From NCBI GenBank assembly GCA_000381585.1, contig KB906734.1, positions 868,001 through 932,000 on the forward strand: a DNA stretch of 64,000 nucleotides, given 5' to 3'. This DNA is from Acidobacteriaceae bacterium KBS 83. GTDB taxonomy: Bacteria > Acidobacteriota > Terriglobia > Terriglobales > Acidobacteriaceae. The first letter of the stretch is position 1, and each line of letters starts with the position of its first letter. The position numbers and the translations under genes were made by a program. Shown here one piece after another: positions 1 through 8,731 of this stretch. The notes under the pieces were generated by a model, which saw only the letters and a list, made by a program, of their open reading frames with translations, had not been told where the DNA came from and made no database searches.

Positions 1-1
1 C

Positions 2-847
2 AAGCCGCTCCACCAGCCGGATGTGCCGATCCATTGCGACGTAAAGCTCTTCCTCGGCGAAATGGCGCGTCAACTTGAGAATGGATACAGACCGAAGCAC
101 GAGAAGTGGCTTGCGTTCGCGAAGCAGTGGAAGACGAAATATCCCGTCGTTCAGGAAAAGCATCGCGTCCCCGGCCCCCCACTGAATTCCTACGATTTCA
201 TCGACAAGCTCTTCGATATGCTCACCGGCGATGATGCCGTCGTCTGCGGAAATGCCACCGCCTGCATCGTCCCTTATCAGGCAGCGAAATTGAAGAAGGG
301 CGAGCGCCTCATCTCGAACTCCGGCTCCGCTTCCATGGGATACGACCTTCCCGCTGCCATCGGCGTCGCTGTAGCCAGCGGCAAGCGCGCCATCTGCCTA
401 GCCGGAGATGGTTCTCTCCAGATGAATGTGCAGGAACTGGCGACCGTTGTCGGAAACAATCTCCCGGTCAAAATCTTTGTATTGAACAACAACGGTTACC
501 TTTCCATTCGCCAGACGCAGACCGGCTTCTTCCAGGGCCGCAAAATCGGCGAAAGCAAAGACAGTGGTGTCACCATTCCCTGCATGTTCAAGGTAAGCCA
601 AGCCTACGGGCTGCCTGCATTCCGGGTCGCAACTGTTGCGGATCTCGAGACCGTGCGCCGCGAGTTGGACACTCCGGGTCCGGTTTTGTTTGACGTTCAC
701 CTCGACCCGGCCCAGGAGTTCGAGCCGCGCCTTCGCTCAAAGATCCTGTCCGACGGAAAAATCATGACTCCCAATCTCGAAGATATGTACCCTTTCCTCT
801 CACCCGAGGAATTGGCGGAAAACATGCTCGTCAGGGAGGAAAACTGA
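2..847 (+). CDS. Thiamine-pyrophosphate-dependent enzyme, C-terminal part (acetolactate-synthase-like); 5' end outside window
   Basis: The frame is open from base 2, so the gene begins upstream and a GTG at 23 is only an internal codon. The visible 280 or so residues are the TPP-binding C-terminal domain of the acetolactate synthase/pyruvate decarboxylase superfamily. The cofactor motif is LAGDGSLQMN, followed about 25 residues later by VLNNNGYLSI, the usual GDG...NN pattern that binds Mg-TPP. The N-terminal pyrimidine-binding domain must lie outside the window. The stop is followed at once by the HAD gene (TGA-GTG), which in turn overlaps a NeuB-type gene, so the three are probably co-transcribed. 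In such clusters TPP enzymes act on activated sugars or keto acids for surface polysaccharide. The substrate cannot be told from this part. Confidence 0.85.
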   Translation, partial: KPLHQPDVPIHCDVKLFLGEMARQLENGYRPKHEKWLAFAKQWKTKYPVVQEKHRVPGPPLNSYDFIDKLFDMLTGDDAVVCGNATACIVPYQAAKLKKGERLISNSGSASMGYDLPAAIGVAVASGKRAICLAGDGSLQMNVQELATVVGNNLPVKIFVLNNNGYLSIRQTQTGFFQGRKIGESKDSGVTIPCMFKVSQAYGLPAFRVATVADLETVRRELDTPGPVLFDVHLDPAQEFEPRLRSKILSDGKIMTPNLEDMYPFLSPEELAENMLVREEN

Positions 848-1510
848 GTGATCAAGCTTCCGCAATGCGTGCTCTTCGATCTGGATGGCACACTCCTGGA
901 CTCCATTCCCGGCATCGCCTACTCGATCAAGGCGGCATTTGATGCGGCGGGGTTGCCGGCACCTGCCTTCGATCTTCGCCGGATCATTGGGCCGCCGGTG
1001 CGAACCATCTTGTCGCGGGCAGCAGCTACAAACGATACTGCTCTCCTGGACGAGTTGGAACGGCACTTTCGCGCGAGCTACGATACCGAAGGCTGGCGAC
1101 TAACAGTCTGCTTTCCCGGCACGTCGGAACTGCTCGCAGCCATGAAAGCGGCCGGCCACAGGCTCTTCATTATTTCCAACAAGCCCCGACACATCGCTGC
1201 GACATGCCTCGAAGCCTTGGGCATAGCAGCTTATTTTGAACAGATGTATACGCGTGATTCGGTTGAGCCGCCATACGCCTCCAAGGGCGATATGCTGCGG
1301 GCCCTCCTCGCTGACCAGCCGCTGAGAGCCGTAGACTGCGTTATGGTCGGCGATACAATGGAAGATGCCAGCGCCGCCGCGCTGCACAAGATCAGTTTCA
1401 TCTTTATGGAGCACGGCTACGGAGATCTCTCTCTTGCTGAACCCGTCCTGCTCAAACTCGGCAACTTTTCTGAATTCATGCCATTTCTGGCAGTGGAGAA
1501 TGTCCAGTGA
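848..1510 (+). CDS. HAD-superfamily phosphatase (phosphoglycolate-phosphatase-like)
   Basis: A 220-residue HAD hydrolase. Motif I, LFDLDGTLLDS, is at residues 9-19 with both catalytic aspartates. Motif II is IISNKPR in the middle (Ser), and the C-terminal MVGDTMEDASAA matches motif IV, with the paired acids D and ED. The helical cap between motif I and motif II is of the Gph/PGP type. The GTG start lies 1 nt after the upstream stop, and its own stop overlaps the next gene by 4 nt (GTGA). Position between a TPP enzyme and a NeuB-family synthase suggests it dephosphorylates a sugar-phosphate intermediate of a nonulosonate-like pathway. That role is inferred from context only. Confidence 0.88.
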   Translation: MIKLPQCVLFDLDGTLLDSIPGIAYSIKAAFDAAGLPAPAFDLRRIIGPPVRTILSRAAATNDTALLDELERHFRASYDTEGWRLTVCFPGTSELLAAMKAAGHRLFIISNKPRHIAATCLEALGIAAYFEQMYTRDSVEPPYASKGDMLRALLADQPLRAVDCVMVGDTMEDASAAALHKISFIFMEHGYGDLSLAEPVLLKLGNFSEFMPFLAVENVQ

Positions 1511-2667
1511 TCGATAAAGACATCTTTGAAGACCTGTTTGTTCTCGAACTCGCGAACAATCACCTGGGCCGTGTCGAGCGCGGCCTCAGGATCATTCATG
1601 AGTTCGCTCAGGTCGTCCGTTTCAATAACGTGCGCGCCACCATCAAACTGCAGTTCCGGGATGTCGGCAGCTTCGTCCATAAGGACTACCTGCAGTCCAG
1701 CGAGCGCTACATCGCCAAGACACTCCGCACTGCTTTGACCGATGAGGAATATGCCGCGCTCGTGAAGGCCATTCGCCAGGCTGGGTGCATCCCGACCGCG
1801 ACCCCATTTGATGAGCGTTCCGTGGATCTATGCGTCGAGCTTGGATTGCCCATCATCAAGGTCGCCAGCTCTGACTTGAACGATTGGATCCTCCTCGAAA
1901 AGATCGCCAAGACGAAGAAGCCCGTCGTCATTTCCACCGGCGGCTCCTCGCTGAAGGACATGGACGATGTCGTCACCTTCTTCGCCAACCGCAACATTCC
2001 GCTGGGAATAAATCACTGCGTCTCGATCTACCCCTCAGAGGATTCCGAACTCGAGCTCAACCAGATCGATTTCCTCCGCAATCGCTATCCCAATAACACT
2101 ATCGGCCTTTCCACTCATGAATACTCCGACTGGAAAGATTCGATACTGATCGCCTACGCAAAGGGCGCGCGCACCTTTGAGCGGCACATCGACACCGATA
2201 GCGATGGCACGAAGGTCTCGCCTTACTGCAGCCTGCCGCATCAGGTCGATGAATGGTTCAAGGCGTTCCACAAGGCTAAGGCGATGTGTGGAGCCCCGGG
2301 GACGCAAAAGCGGATGCCGCCGAAGAAAGAGACCGAATATCTTGATGCGCTCGTGCGTGGCGTCTACGCAAAGCGGGATTTGCCTGAGGGCCACCAGTTA
2401 ACCGACGACGATGTCTACCTGGCCATCCCGCTGCATAAGGGGCAGCTCTCCTGCCGCGAGCTGATGAATGGAGAGTTGTTGCTCAATCCGGTCAAAGCTG
2501 ATCGGGCCATTCGCATCGACGATATCGAGAGCCCCTACTCCCAGATTCCGTCGCTCAGAAAGATCATCTATGCCCGGGGCATGGCCGCTCCAGTGGAGCC
2601 TCCTGTCGCCGGACTCGATAATGTGCACCTCATGCCTTCAGGTACGGAGGAGCCATCGAGGAAGTAG
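1507..2667 (+). CDS. NeuB-family N-acetylneuraminate/nonulosonate synthase-like protein
   Basis: A 386-residue protein with the NeuB TIM-barrel followed by a C-terminal SAF-like domain. N-terminal LELANNHLGR corresponds to the family's EIGxNHxG strand. TPFDERSVD, KVASSDLND, VISTGGSS and the later HEYSDW/FERHID stretch match barrel strands that bind PEP, metal and the sugar. About residues 280-345 (VRGVYAKRDLPEGHQLTDDDVYLAIPL) read as the antifreeze-like SAF domain. Family members condense PEP with a hexosamine-type aldose to make sialic, legionaminic or pseudaminic acid. The exact sugar is not determined. The gene overlaps the upstream HAD gene by 4 nt. It ends in a GC-rich hairpin at 2685-2710, so it is probably the last gene of the operon. 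Confidence 0.85.
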   Translation: MIDKDIFEDLFVLELANNHLGRVERGLRIIHEFAQVVRFNNVRATIKLQFRDVGSFVHKDYLQSSERYIAKTLRTALTDEEYAALVKAIRQAGCIPTATPFDERSVDLCVELGLPIIKVASSDLNDWILLEKIAKTKKPVVISTGGSSLKDMDDVVTFFANRNIPLGINHCVSIYPSEDSELELNQIDFLRNRYPNNTIGLSTHEYSDWKDSILIAYAKGARTFERHIDTDSDGTKVSPYCSLPHQVDEWFKAFHKAKAMCGAPGTQKRMPPKKETEYLDALVRGVYAKRDLPEGHQLTDDDVYLAIPLHKGQLSCRELMNGELLLNPVKADRAIRIDDIESPYSQIPSLRKIIYARGMAAPVEPPVAGLDNVHLMPSGTEEPSRK

Positions 2668-2684
2668 TCGCGAGGCCGATCTTT

Positions 2685-2710
2685 GGGCGGTACGCATATG
2701 CGTTCCGCCC
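2685..2710. terminator. GC hairpin after the NeuB-family gene
   Basis: The arms GGGCGG (2685-2690) and CCGCCC (2705-2710) enclose the palindrome ACGCATATGCGT, giving one long stem with a single T-T mismatch. It has no good T-run. It lies between the end of the plus-strand operon and a small minus-strand gene, so it may serve both. Confidence 0.5.
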
Positions 2711-2716
2711 GACTCA

Positions 2717-2878
2717 TCAGTGCCTGTCCACCACAACCGCAGTTGGGATCACCTCTGCCACCGCAGCGTGAGCTGAGCTCTGTTGCTGCGCCGCCTCGTG
2801 CGCAACGACGCTCTGCGCCGCCACGATCGCCAGCGGAATACTGACGTATAAAGCCAGAATGCCGAATGCTGCTTTCAT
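2717..2878 (-). CDS. Small secreted or membrane protein, unknown function
   Basis: A 53-residue protein from an ATG that has GGAG 7 nt upstream; a second ATG one codon earlier is also possible. A longer frame to 2920 lacks this support. The first 25 residues (MKAAFGILALYVSIPLAIVA) form a hydrophobic signal or anchor segment. They are followed by an Ala/Gln/His-rich tail ending AVVVDRH. No known domain is recognised. It stands alone on the minus strand between two plus-strand units. Confidence 0.45.
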   Translation of the reverse strand: MKAAFGILALYVSIPLAIVAAQSVVAHEAAQQQSSAHAAVAEVIPTAVVVDRH

Positions 2879-3094
2879 CATCGTTCTCCGCAGCTGGATG
2901 CCGCAAAACGATCCTCCCACTGTCAGCTTCCTGCCATCCCTCCCACCTTCGGCGCACCACTATGACAAGCGTACTCATTTCCCGAAATGACCCGGCACAT
3001 TAGCACAATATTCGCGGCAGAACTCCACCTTCGTATAACTCGCCGTAACACTTGCAAGGTTGCGCCCGCATGGGTTCACCTTTTGATCCCGCAA

Positions 3095-3117
3095 ATAACA
3101 GGCATGTATCCTGTTAT
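3095..3117. promoter_or_regulatory. Inverted repeat upstream of the GT39-like gene
   Basis: ATAACAGG (3095-3102) and CCTGTTAT (3110-3117) form a perfect 8-bp inverted repeat with a 7-nt spacer, about 100 nt before the next start codon. No T-run follows. It could be an operator or an mRNA hairpin in the leader. Confidence 0.3.
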
Positions 3118-3218
3118 CACTTAGGTGAATAGACGTCATCGGTATATACTCGCCCCCTAAGTCAGATTCTCTGTTTCCCGAATTTTGGAGCGCGCGGAAC
3201 GGTCAACTTTTGGCTCAG

Positions 3219-5129
3219 ATGATTGTCATAGATCCCCTCCCAACCAAGATGGCTGCATCGCGCCCGCTGATCAGCGATGGAAACCGCCCATGCGACAAAG
3301 GCATGGCGGAAGACCCGTCTTCGATCTTTAGCGGAGTGGCCTGCGCACTGATCGCGGGGGTCGCCGTTCTTCTTTGCCTGCCATTCGCGGATATGGGGTT
3401 TATCGACGACTGGTCCTATGTGCGGACAGCCTATGACTTCGCGCAAACCGGCCACTTCGTCTACAACGGCTGGGCAACGGCGATGCTGGGCTGGCAGATA
3501 GTATGGTCGGCCCCATTTCTGAAGCTGTTCGGATATTCCTTTACGGTGGCCCGCCTCTCCATGCTGCCCTTCGCCATGGCCTGCGGATGGCTCCTGCATG
3601 CGATCCTGCGGCACAGCGGAATCTCCAACCGGAATGCTGTCTTTGGATCACTCGTTGTTTGTGTCTCTCCGCTCTTCCTCCCTCTGGCCGCGAGCTATAT
3701 GTCGGATGTGGGCGGACTTTCTCTCATTCTGCTTTGCATGTATCTATGCCAGCGCGCCCTGGAGGCAAAGAGCGATCGCGCTGCCGTGCTATGGCTCTGC
3801 GGCGCCGGCCTGACAAACATCGTGGGCGGGACGGAGCGCCAGGTCATCTGGCTCGGCACCCTCGTCCTCATTCCCTCAGCTGCTTGGCTCATGCGGAAAA
3901 GGCGAGGAGTTGTCGTTGCCACGACCGTGCTTTGGCTGATCGGCGTCGCCTTCATTCTGGTTGCCATTCATTGGTTCTATAGTCATCCATACTCGGTCCC
4001 GGAAAAGCTCTTTTATCCTTCCCCTGATCATCCGGGCAAGTCGGCTTTCGACCCTCTGCTGGAACGGATGAAGCCTTCCAACATCATTTTCAAAGCTCGG
4101 GTCCTTTCCGTCGTTTTCGTGCAGACGTTGTTCTGCCTGGAACTGATTCTTCTTCCTCTGCTTGTTGCGTGGTTTATGACCATCCGCACACTCGGGCGCC
4201 GCGTCTGGTTAACTCTGGGCAGTCTCGCTGCGATGCTCGGCGTTGCCACATGGCTTCTGGACAAAAGCCACCAGTTGGAAGGCTGGCTGATGCCATGGAT
4301 TTATCACGTTCTGGGAACAGAGGCCATTTCCAAAAGCACCTGGGATATGCTTGGCAATCGGCCGGTATCTATCCCGATGCCTCTGAGAATCGCCATATCC
4401 ATGCTCGTTGTGATGAGCGGGGCAGTCTTCGTAGTGTGGCTCATCGTCTCGAAGCGCCGGAAGCCTGAGACGTCTACCTCCATGACAAGCAGATGGCAGA
4501 CACTTTTCATCCTCTATCTTCCATTCTGCGCTGCTTATCTAGTGCTCCTGATACCGCGCGGGTTCCGCCTTTTTCTCTTTGATCGATATCTGCTCTACAT
4601 TGCGCCGGTTGCGATTCTCTATCTCCTCAAGCTGCATCAGGAAAGGGTTCGCAATTCGCTTCCGTTCGTTTCCTATCTCACGCTGGCTGTCTTCGCTATC
4701 TACGGCATCTTCGCAACTCACGATCTCTTCGCTCTCAATCGCGCCCGTGTCGTGGCCGTTCACGCGATCCGAAGTACCGGCGTCCCGGAAGACGCAGCAC
4801 AGGCTGGCTTCGAATACGACGGCTGGAGCGAAATCGATGTAGCGCAATACATCAACGAATCTAAGATCGACTTTCCGGCTGACGCCTATCACCCGAACCT
4901 GCAAGACCGGTATCGTCCCCCCGACTGCAGACTGGGCTTCGATCCATACACTCCTGCACTTCACCCCACGTTCATCGTCGTTCTGTCCCCCATGTGGTGT
5001 CTGGAGCAGAGCGCCTTCCCACCCGTCATCTATCACGCGTGGCTGCCGCCCTTCACTCGCAGCATTTACATACAGCACGTGCCCGACATGATGCAGAACC
5101 TGGTTCCTTCTCAAGCTCAGCCGAACTAA
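3219..5129 (+). CDS. Polytopic membrane protein, GT39/ArnT-like glycosyltransferase family
   Basis: About 636 residues from ATG 3219. A TTG at 3210 and ATGs at 3249 and 3303 are alternative starts, and none has a clear Shine-Dalgarno. The protein has many hydrophobic segments (for example FSGVACALIAGVAVLLCLPF near residue 45) spread over the first 500 residues, then a soluble C-terminal part. After the first membrane segment comes IDDWSYVRTAYDFAQTGHF, the acidic loop typical of GT-C enzymes that use polyprenyl-phosphate sugars (the family has a conserved Asp pair here). By family these transfer a sugar to lipid A, protein or glycan at the outer face of the inner membrane. Acceptor and donor are unknown. 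It lies next to the surface-sugar operon. Confidence 0.7.
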   Translation: MIVIDPLPTKMAASRPLISDGNRPCDKGMAEDPSSIFSGVACALIAGVAVLLCLPFADMGFIDDWSYVRTAYDFAQTGHFVYNGWATAMLGWQIVWSAPFLKLFGYSFTVARLSMLPFAMACGWLLHAILRHSGISNRNAVFGSLVVCVSPLFLPLAASYMSDVGGLSLILLCMYLCQRALEAKSDRAAVLWLCGAGLTNIVGGTERQVIWLGTLVLIPSAAWLMRKRRGVVVATTVLWLIGVAFILVAIHWFYSHPYSVPEKLFYPSPDHPGKSAFDPLLERMKPSNIIFKARVLSVVFVQTLFCLELILLPLLVAWFMTIRTLGRRVWLTLGSLAAMLGVATWLLDKSHQLEGWLMPWIYHVLGTEAISKSTWDMLGNRPVSIPMPLRIAISMLVVMSGAVFVVWLIVSKRRKPETSTSMTSRWQTLFILYLPFCAAYLVLLIPRGFRLFLFDRYLLYIAPVAILYLLKLHQERVRNSLPFVSYLTLAVFAIYGIFATHDLFALNRARVVAVHAIRSTGVPEDAAQAGFEYDGWSEIDVAQYINESKIDFPADAYHPNLQDRYRPPDCRLGFDPYTPALHPTFIVVLSPMWCLEQSAFPPVIYHAWLPPFTRSIYIQHVPDMMQNLVPSQAQPN

Positions 5130-5189
5130 CTATTCGTCCGCGCGGTTGCATCCCTTTTTGCTTCGAAGACCTCCCACTCTTATCAAGTT

Positions 5190-5750
5190 ATGTCGAAAAA
5201 GCAGAAGCCTTCCTTAGCCGACCCAACCTCTCTCAACCCGCGAAGCGATGACTGCTTCCAGGTCATCATCGAGACGCCCAAAGGTTACCGGAACAAATAC
5301 GGTTACGATCCGGAGCAGGGAATCTTTACCCTCAGAAAAGTTCTCCCGGAAGGCATGGTGTTTCCCCACGATTTTGGTTTCCTTCCACGGACCCTCGCGG
5401 CCGATGGCGATCCCATCGACGTTCTCCTGCTGATGGATGTCCCGGCGTTTCCGGGCTGTCTCGTACCCTCCCGTCTCATCGGTGTCATGGAGGGGGAACA
5501 GCTCGACGGAAAGAAGAAGGTCCGCAACGACCGTCTGATCGCCGTCGCGACTTTGAGCCATGCCTATAAGAATTTGGGAAAGCTCCAGGACCTACCCGGT
5601 CAATTTGTGAAGGAGCTCGAGGCTTTCTTCGTGAACTACCACAATCTCGAAGGCAAGAAATATAAGCTCCTGGGCTGCAAGGACACGAAAACAGCGCTGA
5701 ATCTGGTCAAGAAATCGCAGAAAGCCGCTAGCCGCGCCAAGCAAAAATGA
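5190..5750 (+). CDS. ppa: Inorganic pyrophosphatase, family I
   Basis: A 186-residue cytoplasmic enzyme that hydrolyses PPi to phosphate and so drives biosynthetic reactions. The family I signature is present as DGDPIDVLL, with the metal-binding aspartates. Upstream are the conserved IETPKGYRNKYGYD substrate-binding segment and VFPHDFGFLPRT. A Lys/Arg-rich tail (SQKAASRAKQK) closes the protein. Length and order of motifs fit the monofunctional soluble enzyme. The start is ATG 5190. Confidence 0.93.
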   Translation: MSKKQKPSLADPTSLNPRSDDCFQVIIETPKGYRNKYGYDPEQGIFTLRKVLPEGMVFPHDFGFLPRTLAADGDPIDVLLLMDVPAFPGCLVPSRLIGVMEGEQLDGKKKVRNDRLIAVATLSHAYKNLGKLQDLPGQFVKELEAFFVNYHNLEGKKYKLLGCKDTKTALNLVKKSQKAASRAKQK

Positions 5751-5884
5751 CAAGTCGGAAACAATTGATTCGTGCCAGTCCTGGGCTCGCAGGACTATAC
5801 TCGACTCGCCTTCGCAGGGCAAGTTCCCGGGCCGGCGCCAGCTGCCGCTGGGCCACTCCCTGCCAGGAGAGATGGGGCACCATC

Positions 5885-7555
5885 ATGACAAACTCTCTCT
5901 TTTCCTCGGCGGCCTTTCTGGCAGTCGTTCTTTGTGGCGCACCACTTCTCGCTCAGCAGTCCACCGACACCGCCACTCCCGCCACTTCACCTGAGTCCAG
6001 CGCCCCCGCGGTTGCTTCACCCGCCGCGCCCCCGGACGCCGCTGTCACTGCGCCTGTCACGCCCCCAGACGCCACTGCGCCCGCCACGCCGCCGGATTCC
6101 GCTGCCACTGCGCCGACCGCGCCCGCCGCTCCACCGGATTCCGCTGCAATCTCGCAGCCTGCCACCGCCTCTCCCGGAGTCCGCATCGTGCGCCTCAGTC
6201 AGGTCATCGGCGAGGGAGTGCAACTGGACCGGCAAACCGGCCGCGGTTTTGAAGCAGCCTTCGCCAACCTGCCCATCACGCAGGGCGGGGTGCTGCGCAC
6301 CGGTAACGGCGTCGCGGAAGTGGAGTTCGAGGACAACAGTAGCCTTCGCTTGACCCCACAGAGCATCGTCGCGTTTCCTGTCCTCTCCCTCGGTCCAGAT
6401 GGCACCCGCTCCTCGACCGTCCACGTCCTGAAGGGTGCGGTATACGCCAGCCTGACAAAGGGCAAGCAGAACAACGTTAGCCTCACCTTTGGACATGAAA
6501 CGCTCGTACTCGGTCCCGGCTCTCATGTCGATCTCGACCTGAATGGCACTCAGCCGCGGCTGGATGTGATGGATGGCACAGTACAGGCCGTCAACGGCGC
6601 AACCACCACCACCGTTGGCCGCAAGAAGGGCCTGCTCTTCGACCCGGCAAGCTCTGCGGCACCAACCCTAGTCAGCAATAACGAGAAAAGTCAGTACGAC
6701 GCCTGGGACAAGCAGGCAGTCGAGTACCACGAGCGCCTCGTGCCCAGCGGCGGCAACTATGCCGGCACCCCGTATGCCTACGGCCTCGCCGACATGAACT
6801 ACTACGGGAACTTCGCTCAGATAGGCAGCTGCGGCACGATGTGGCGTCCGTATCTCGCCAGCTCCAACTGGAGCCCCTACGACAACGGCGTCTGGGCCTG
6901 GTATCCCACCGCCGGCTACTCCTGGGTCTCCCCCTATCCCTGGGGCTGGACGGCCTTTCACTCCGGTAGCTGGAATTACTGCCCGGGATCCGGTTGGGGC
7001 TGGCAGCCAGGGAATCAGTGGAACGGCCTGCAGAACACAGCACTTGTGCAACGGCCAAATGTCCCGAGCACCCTCAAGCCCCCAATAGCCAGGCCACACC
7101 CAGCCGGCTCGACCATGATTCCTGTGAATCAAAAGCCGCTCGTAGTCTCCACCCTCAATGACAAGGACGCCTTCACCTTCCGCAAGGACTCGGCCGGTCT
7201 GGGCGTGCCACGTAGTACATTTGGCAAGCTTGACCACATCTCGAACGACGTAGCACACCACGGAATGGTCGAAAAGCCAGCGTTCGTCGCTTCTTCATTC
7301 AACGGCAGCAACGGCAGGCCGGAGGGGAACCAGGCACCGAACTCGGCAAATCGCGGAGCCACAGCCACCCATACCATGCCCGCAAACGGTCGCGGATCCA
7401 TGTCCACGCACACATCCCCGTCCGCCGGCAGCAGCTCAATGGGCGGTAGACAATCCGTCTCCGCCGGCTCAATGGGCGGTCCCAGCTCATCCATGGGCGG
7501 ATCGATGGGTTCCGCGAGCGCCGGTGGCCACGCCGCTGGCAGCGGCCACCACTAG
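5885..7555 (+). CDS. Secreted FecR-domain protein with Pro/Ala-rich linker and Trp-rich region
   Basis: The start is taken at ATG 5885 because it opens a clear signal peptide (MTNSLFSSAAFLAVVLCGAP, then LLAQQ); the frame extends upstream to 5747 without such features. The mature 530 or so residues hold, in order, a repetitive Pro/Ala/Thr linker (about 25-100), a FecR-type beta domain (about 105-230, SLRLTPQSIVAFPVL, VHVLKGAVYASL), and a Trp/Tyr/Gly-rich block (about 320-400, with WRPYLASSNWSPYDNGVWAW). The C-terminus is Ser/Gly/His-rich and low-complexity, ending SAGGHAAGSGHH. FecR modules in Acidobacteria commonly occur in exported proteins not tied to a sigma factor, and none is adjacent here. 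Function is unknown; a cell-surface role is likely. Confidence 0.8.
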   Translation: MTNSLFSSAAFLAVVLCGAPLLAQQSTDTATPATSPESSAPAVASPAAPPDAAVTAPVTPPDATAPATPPDSAATAPTAPAAPPDSAAISQPATASPGVRIVRLSQVIGEGVQLDRQTGRGFEAAFANLPITQGGVLRTGNGVAEVEFEDNSSLRLTPQSIVAFPVLSLGPDGTRSSTVHVLKGAVYASLTKGKQNNVSLTFGHETLVLGPGSHVDLDLNGTQPRLDVMDGTVQAVNGATTTTVGRKKGLLFDPASSAAPTLVSNNEKSQYDAWDKQAVEYHERLVPSGGNYAGTPYAYGLADMNYYGNFAQIGSCGTMWRPYLASSNWSPYDNGVWAWYPTAGYSWVSPYPWGWTAFHSGSWNYCPGSGWGWQPGNQWNGLQNTALVQRPNVPSTLKPPIARPHPAGSTMIPVNQKPLVVSTLNDKDAFTFRKDSAGLGVPRSTFGKLDHISNDVAHHGMVEKPAFVASSFNGSNGRPEGNQAPNSANRGATATHTMPANGRGSMSTHTSPSAGSSSMGGRQSVSAGSMGGPSSSMGGSMGSASAGGHAAGSGHH

Positions 7556-7572
7556 AGCAGATCACCCTGAAC

Positions 7573-7615
7573 GAAGCCGGCGGCATGCTGTACTCTGGCG
7601 CAGCCCGCCGGCTTC
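7573..7615 (+). terminator. Hairpin after the FecR-domain gene
   Basis: GAAGCCGGCGG (7573-7583) and CCGCCGGCTTC (7605-7615) form a perfect 11-bp stem with a 21-nt loop. It begins 18 nt after the stop codon. Only a weak T-stretch (ATTTG) follows. Confidence 0.55.
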
Positions 7616-7779
7616 ATTTGCCGATGCCAAGGGTCGAAAGCTCAGTAGATGCAATCTCAGTAAATGCAATGCAGTACGGCGCATTCGGACGCCGGAGACT
7701 TGTTGGAGACCTGTGCCGGCGTCGCAACAAACTACACCCGCCCTTCTAATATCTATCGCTTAGGCAAATGCCGAGTGCG

Positions 7780-8379
7780 CTACTCTAACTGGCTGCTACC
7801 TGCCGGCCGCCCGGCGGCCTCAAACGCATTCTCAGCGTCCTGGAGAGACGTCCAGCCGGACCATTGCGTACCGCTGCCGGTGCACTCAGCCTTTACCGCG
7901 ACGTGAGTCACCTGGCGAGCTAAATTATCGGGGATGTCGACAGACGCGCTTCTACGGATGATGCCCGTATCGCCGCCGCGGCTCCTGCCGCCGATGCCAA
8001 CCTCATCTGTTTCGACGGTGTAGAGATCCACCAAAGGATCGTGCACTACATCGCAGGCGCCACGTACCGGATGTAGGCAGCCCTTGCTGAGCGTGACGTA
8101 AAGCCGCCCTTTTGGGCCTGCCTGCGGCGAATCTGTCTCCAGTTCCAAGGTCAAGCTGAGCCAGCCCAGACTCAATGCGGCGGAGCCGCGCACCCAGCTC
8201 TCGGGACTGGCGCCGCAATAGGTCGCCGCCTGCAGGCCATGGTCCTGCCCATCGTGGCGACCGTCGTGCGGCGCAACATAGGTTCCCCATCCAAGGATGG
8301 GCGGCGTGCGTTCCTGCGCACCGGCAGAGAGGCAGCAGAGCCCCAGCAGTATGGCAAAACGGGAGGACATGCATCGCAT
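7780..8379 (-). CDS. Secreted protein of unknown function
   Basis: A 199-residue protein with an N-terminal signal peptide (MSSRFAILLGLCCLSAGAQE after an alternative Met four codons in). The body is beta-rich by appearance. It includes four cysteines in the stretch GCLHPVRGACDVVHDP and elsewhere (YCGAS, AECTGSG) that could form disulphides. No catalytic motif or known domain is recognised. The gene is isolated, convergent with the FecR-domain gene and with about 350 bp of empty sequence upstream. Sense-strand composition and the signal sequence make it a credible gene rather than a shadow. Confidence 0.6.
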   Translation of the reverse strand: MRCMSSRFAILLGLCCLSAGAQERTPPILGWGTYVAPHDGRHDGQDHGLQAATYCGASPESWVRGSAALSLGWLSLTLELETDSPQAGPKGRLYVTLSKGCLHPVRGACDVVHDPLVDLYTVETDEVGIGGRSRGGDTGIIRRSASVDIPDNLARQVTHVAVKAECTGSGTQWSGWTSLQDAENAFEAAGRPAGSSQLE

Positions 8380-8731
8380 GGTACCGACAGACCCCAGCAG
8401 CCCCCAATCCCGCTTTCCGGTGAGACTCGAGCTTCATCCCACGTAAAGTCCCGCGCTATCTTCCACCACACGAGTCTATTCCGGCTACCAAGCGCGGCGG
8501 CAATGCTAATGGCACTGTCTCAGTTACGAACGCCGGGGCTCCGGAACCGAACATCGAATTGAAACATCTGGAGACCCACGGGAGACTTGCGTTGGGTTGG
8601 AACTCAAGGCATGTCTTGGAAATTATACGTAACTGGGCCTAATGCATTTTGCAAGGATCGTTCCCGCCCCGACTTGCCTTTGCGGGAACATCGCACATTG
8701 CAATTAACTGCGGATCTTCACGCTCCCGGAC
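8380..8731. other. Intergenic, 352 bp, nothing recognised
   Basis: This lies between the upstream side of the secreted protein gene and the stop of the alpha/beta hydrolase gene. Short frames here have no ribosome binding site or recognisable product. It must contain the promoter for the minus-strand gene at 8379, but no convincing -35/-10 pair stands out. Confidence 0.5.
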
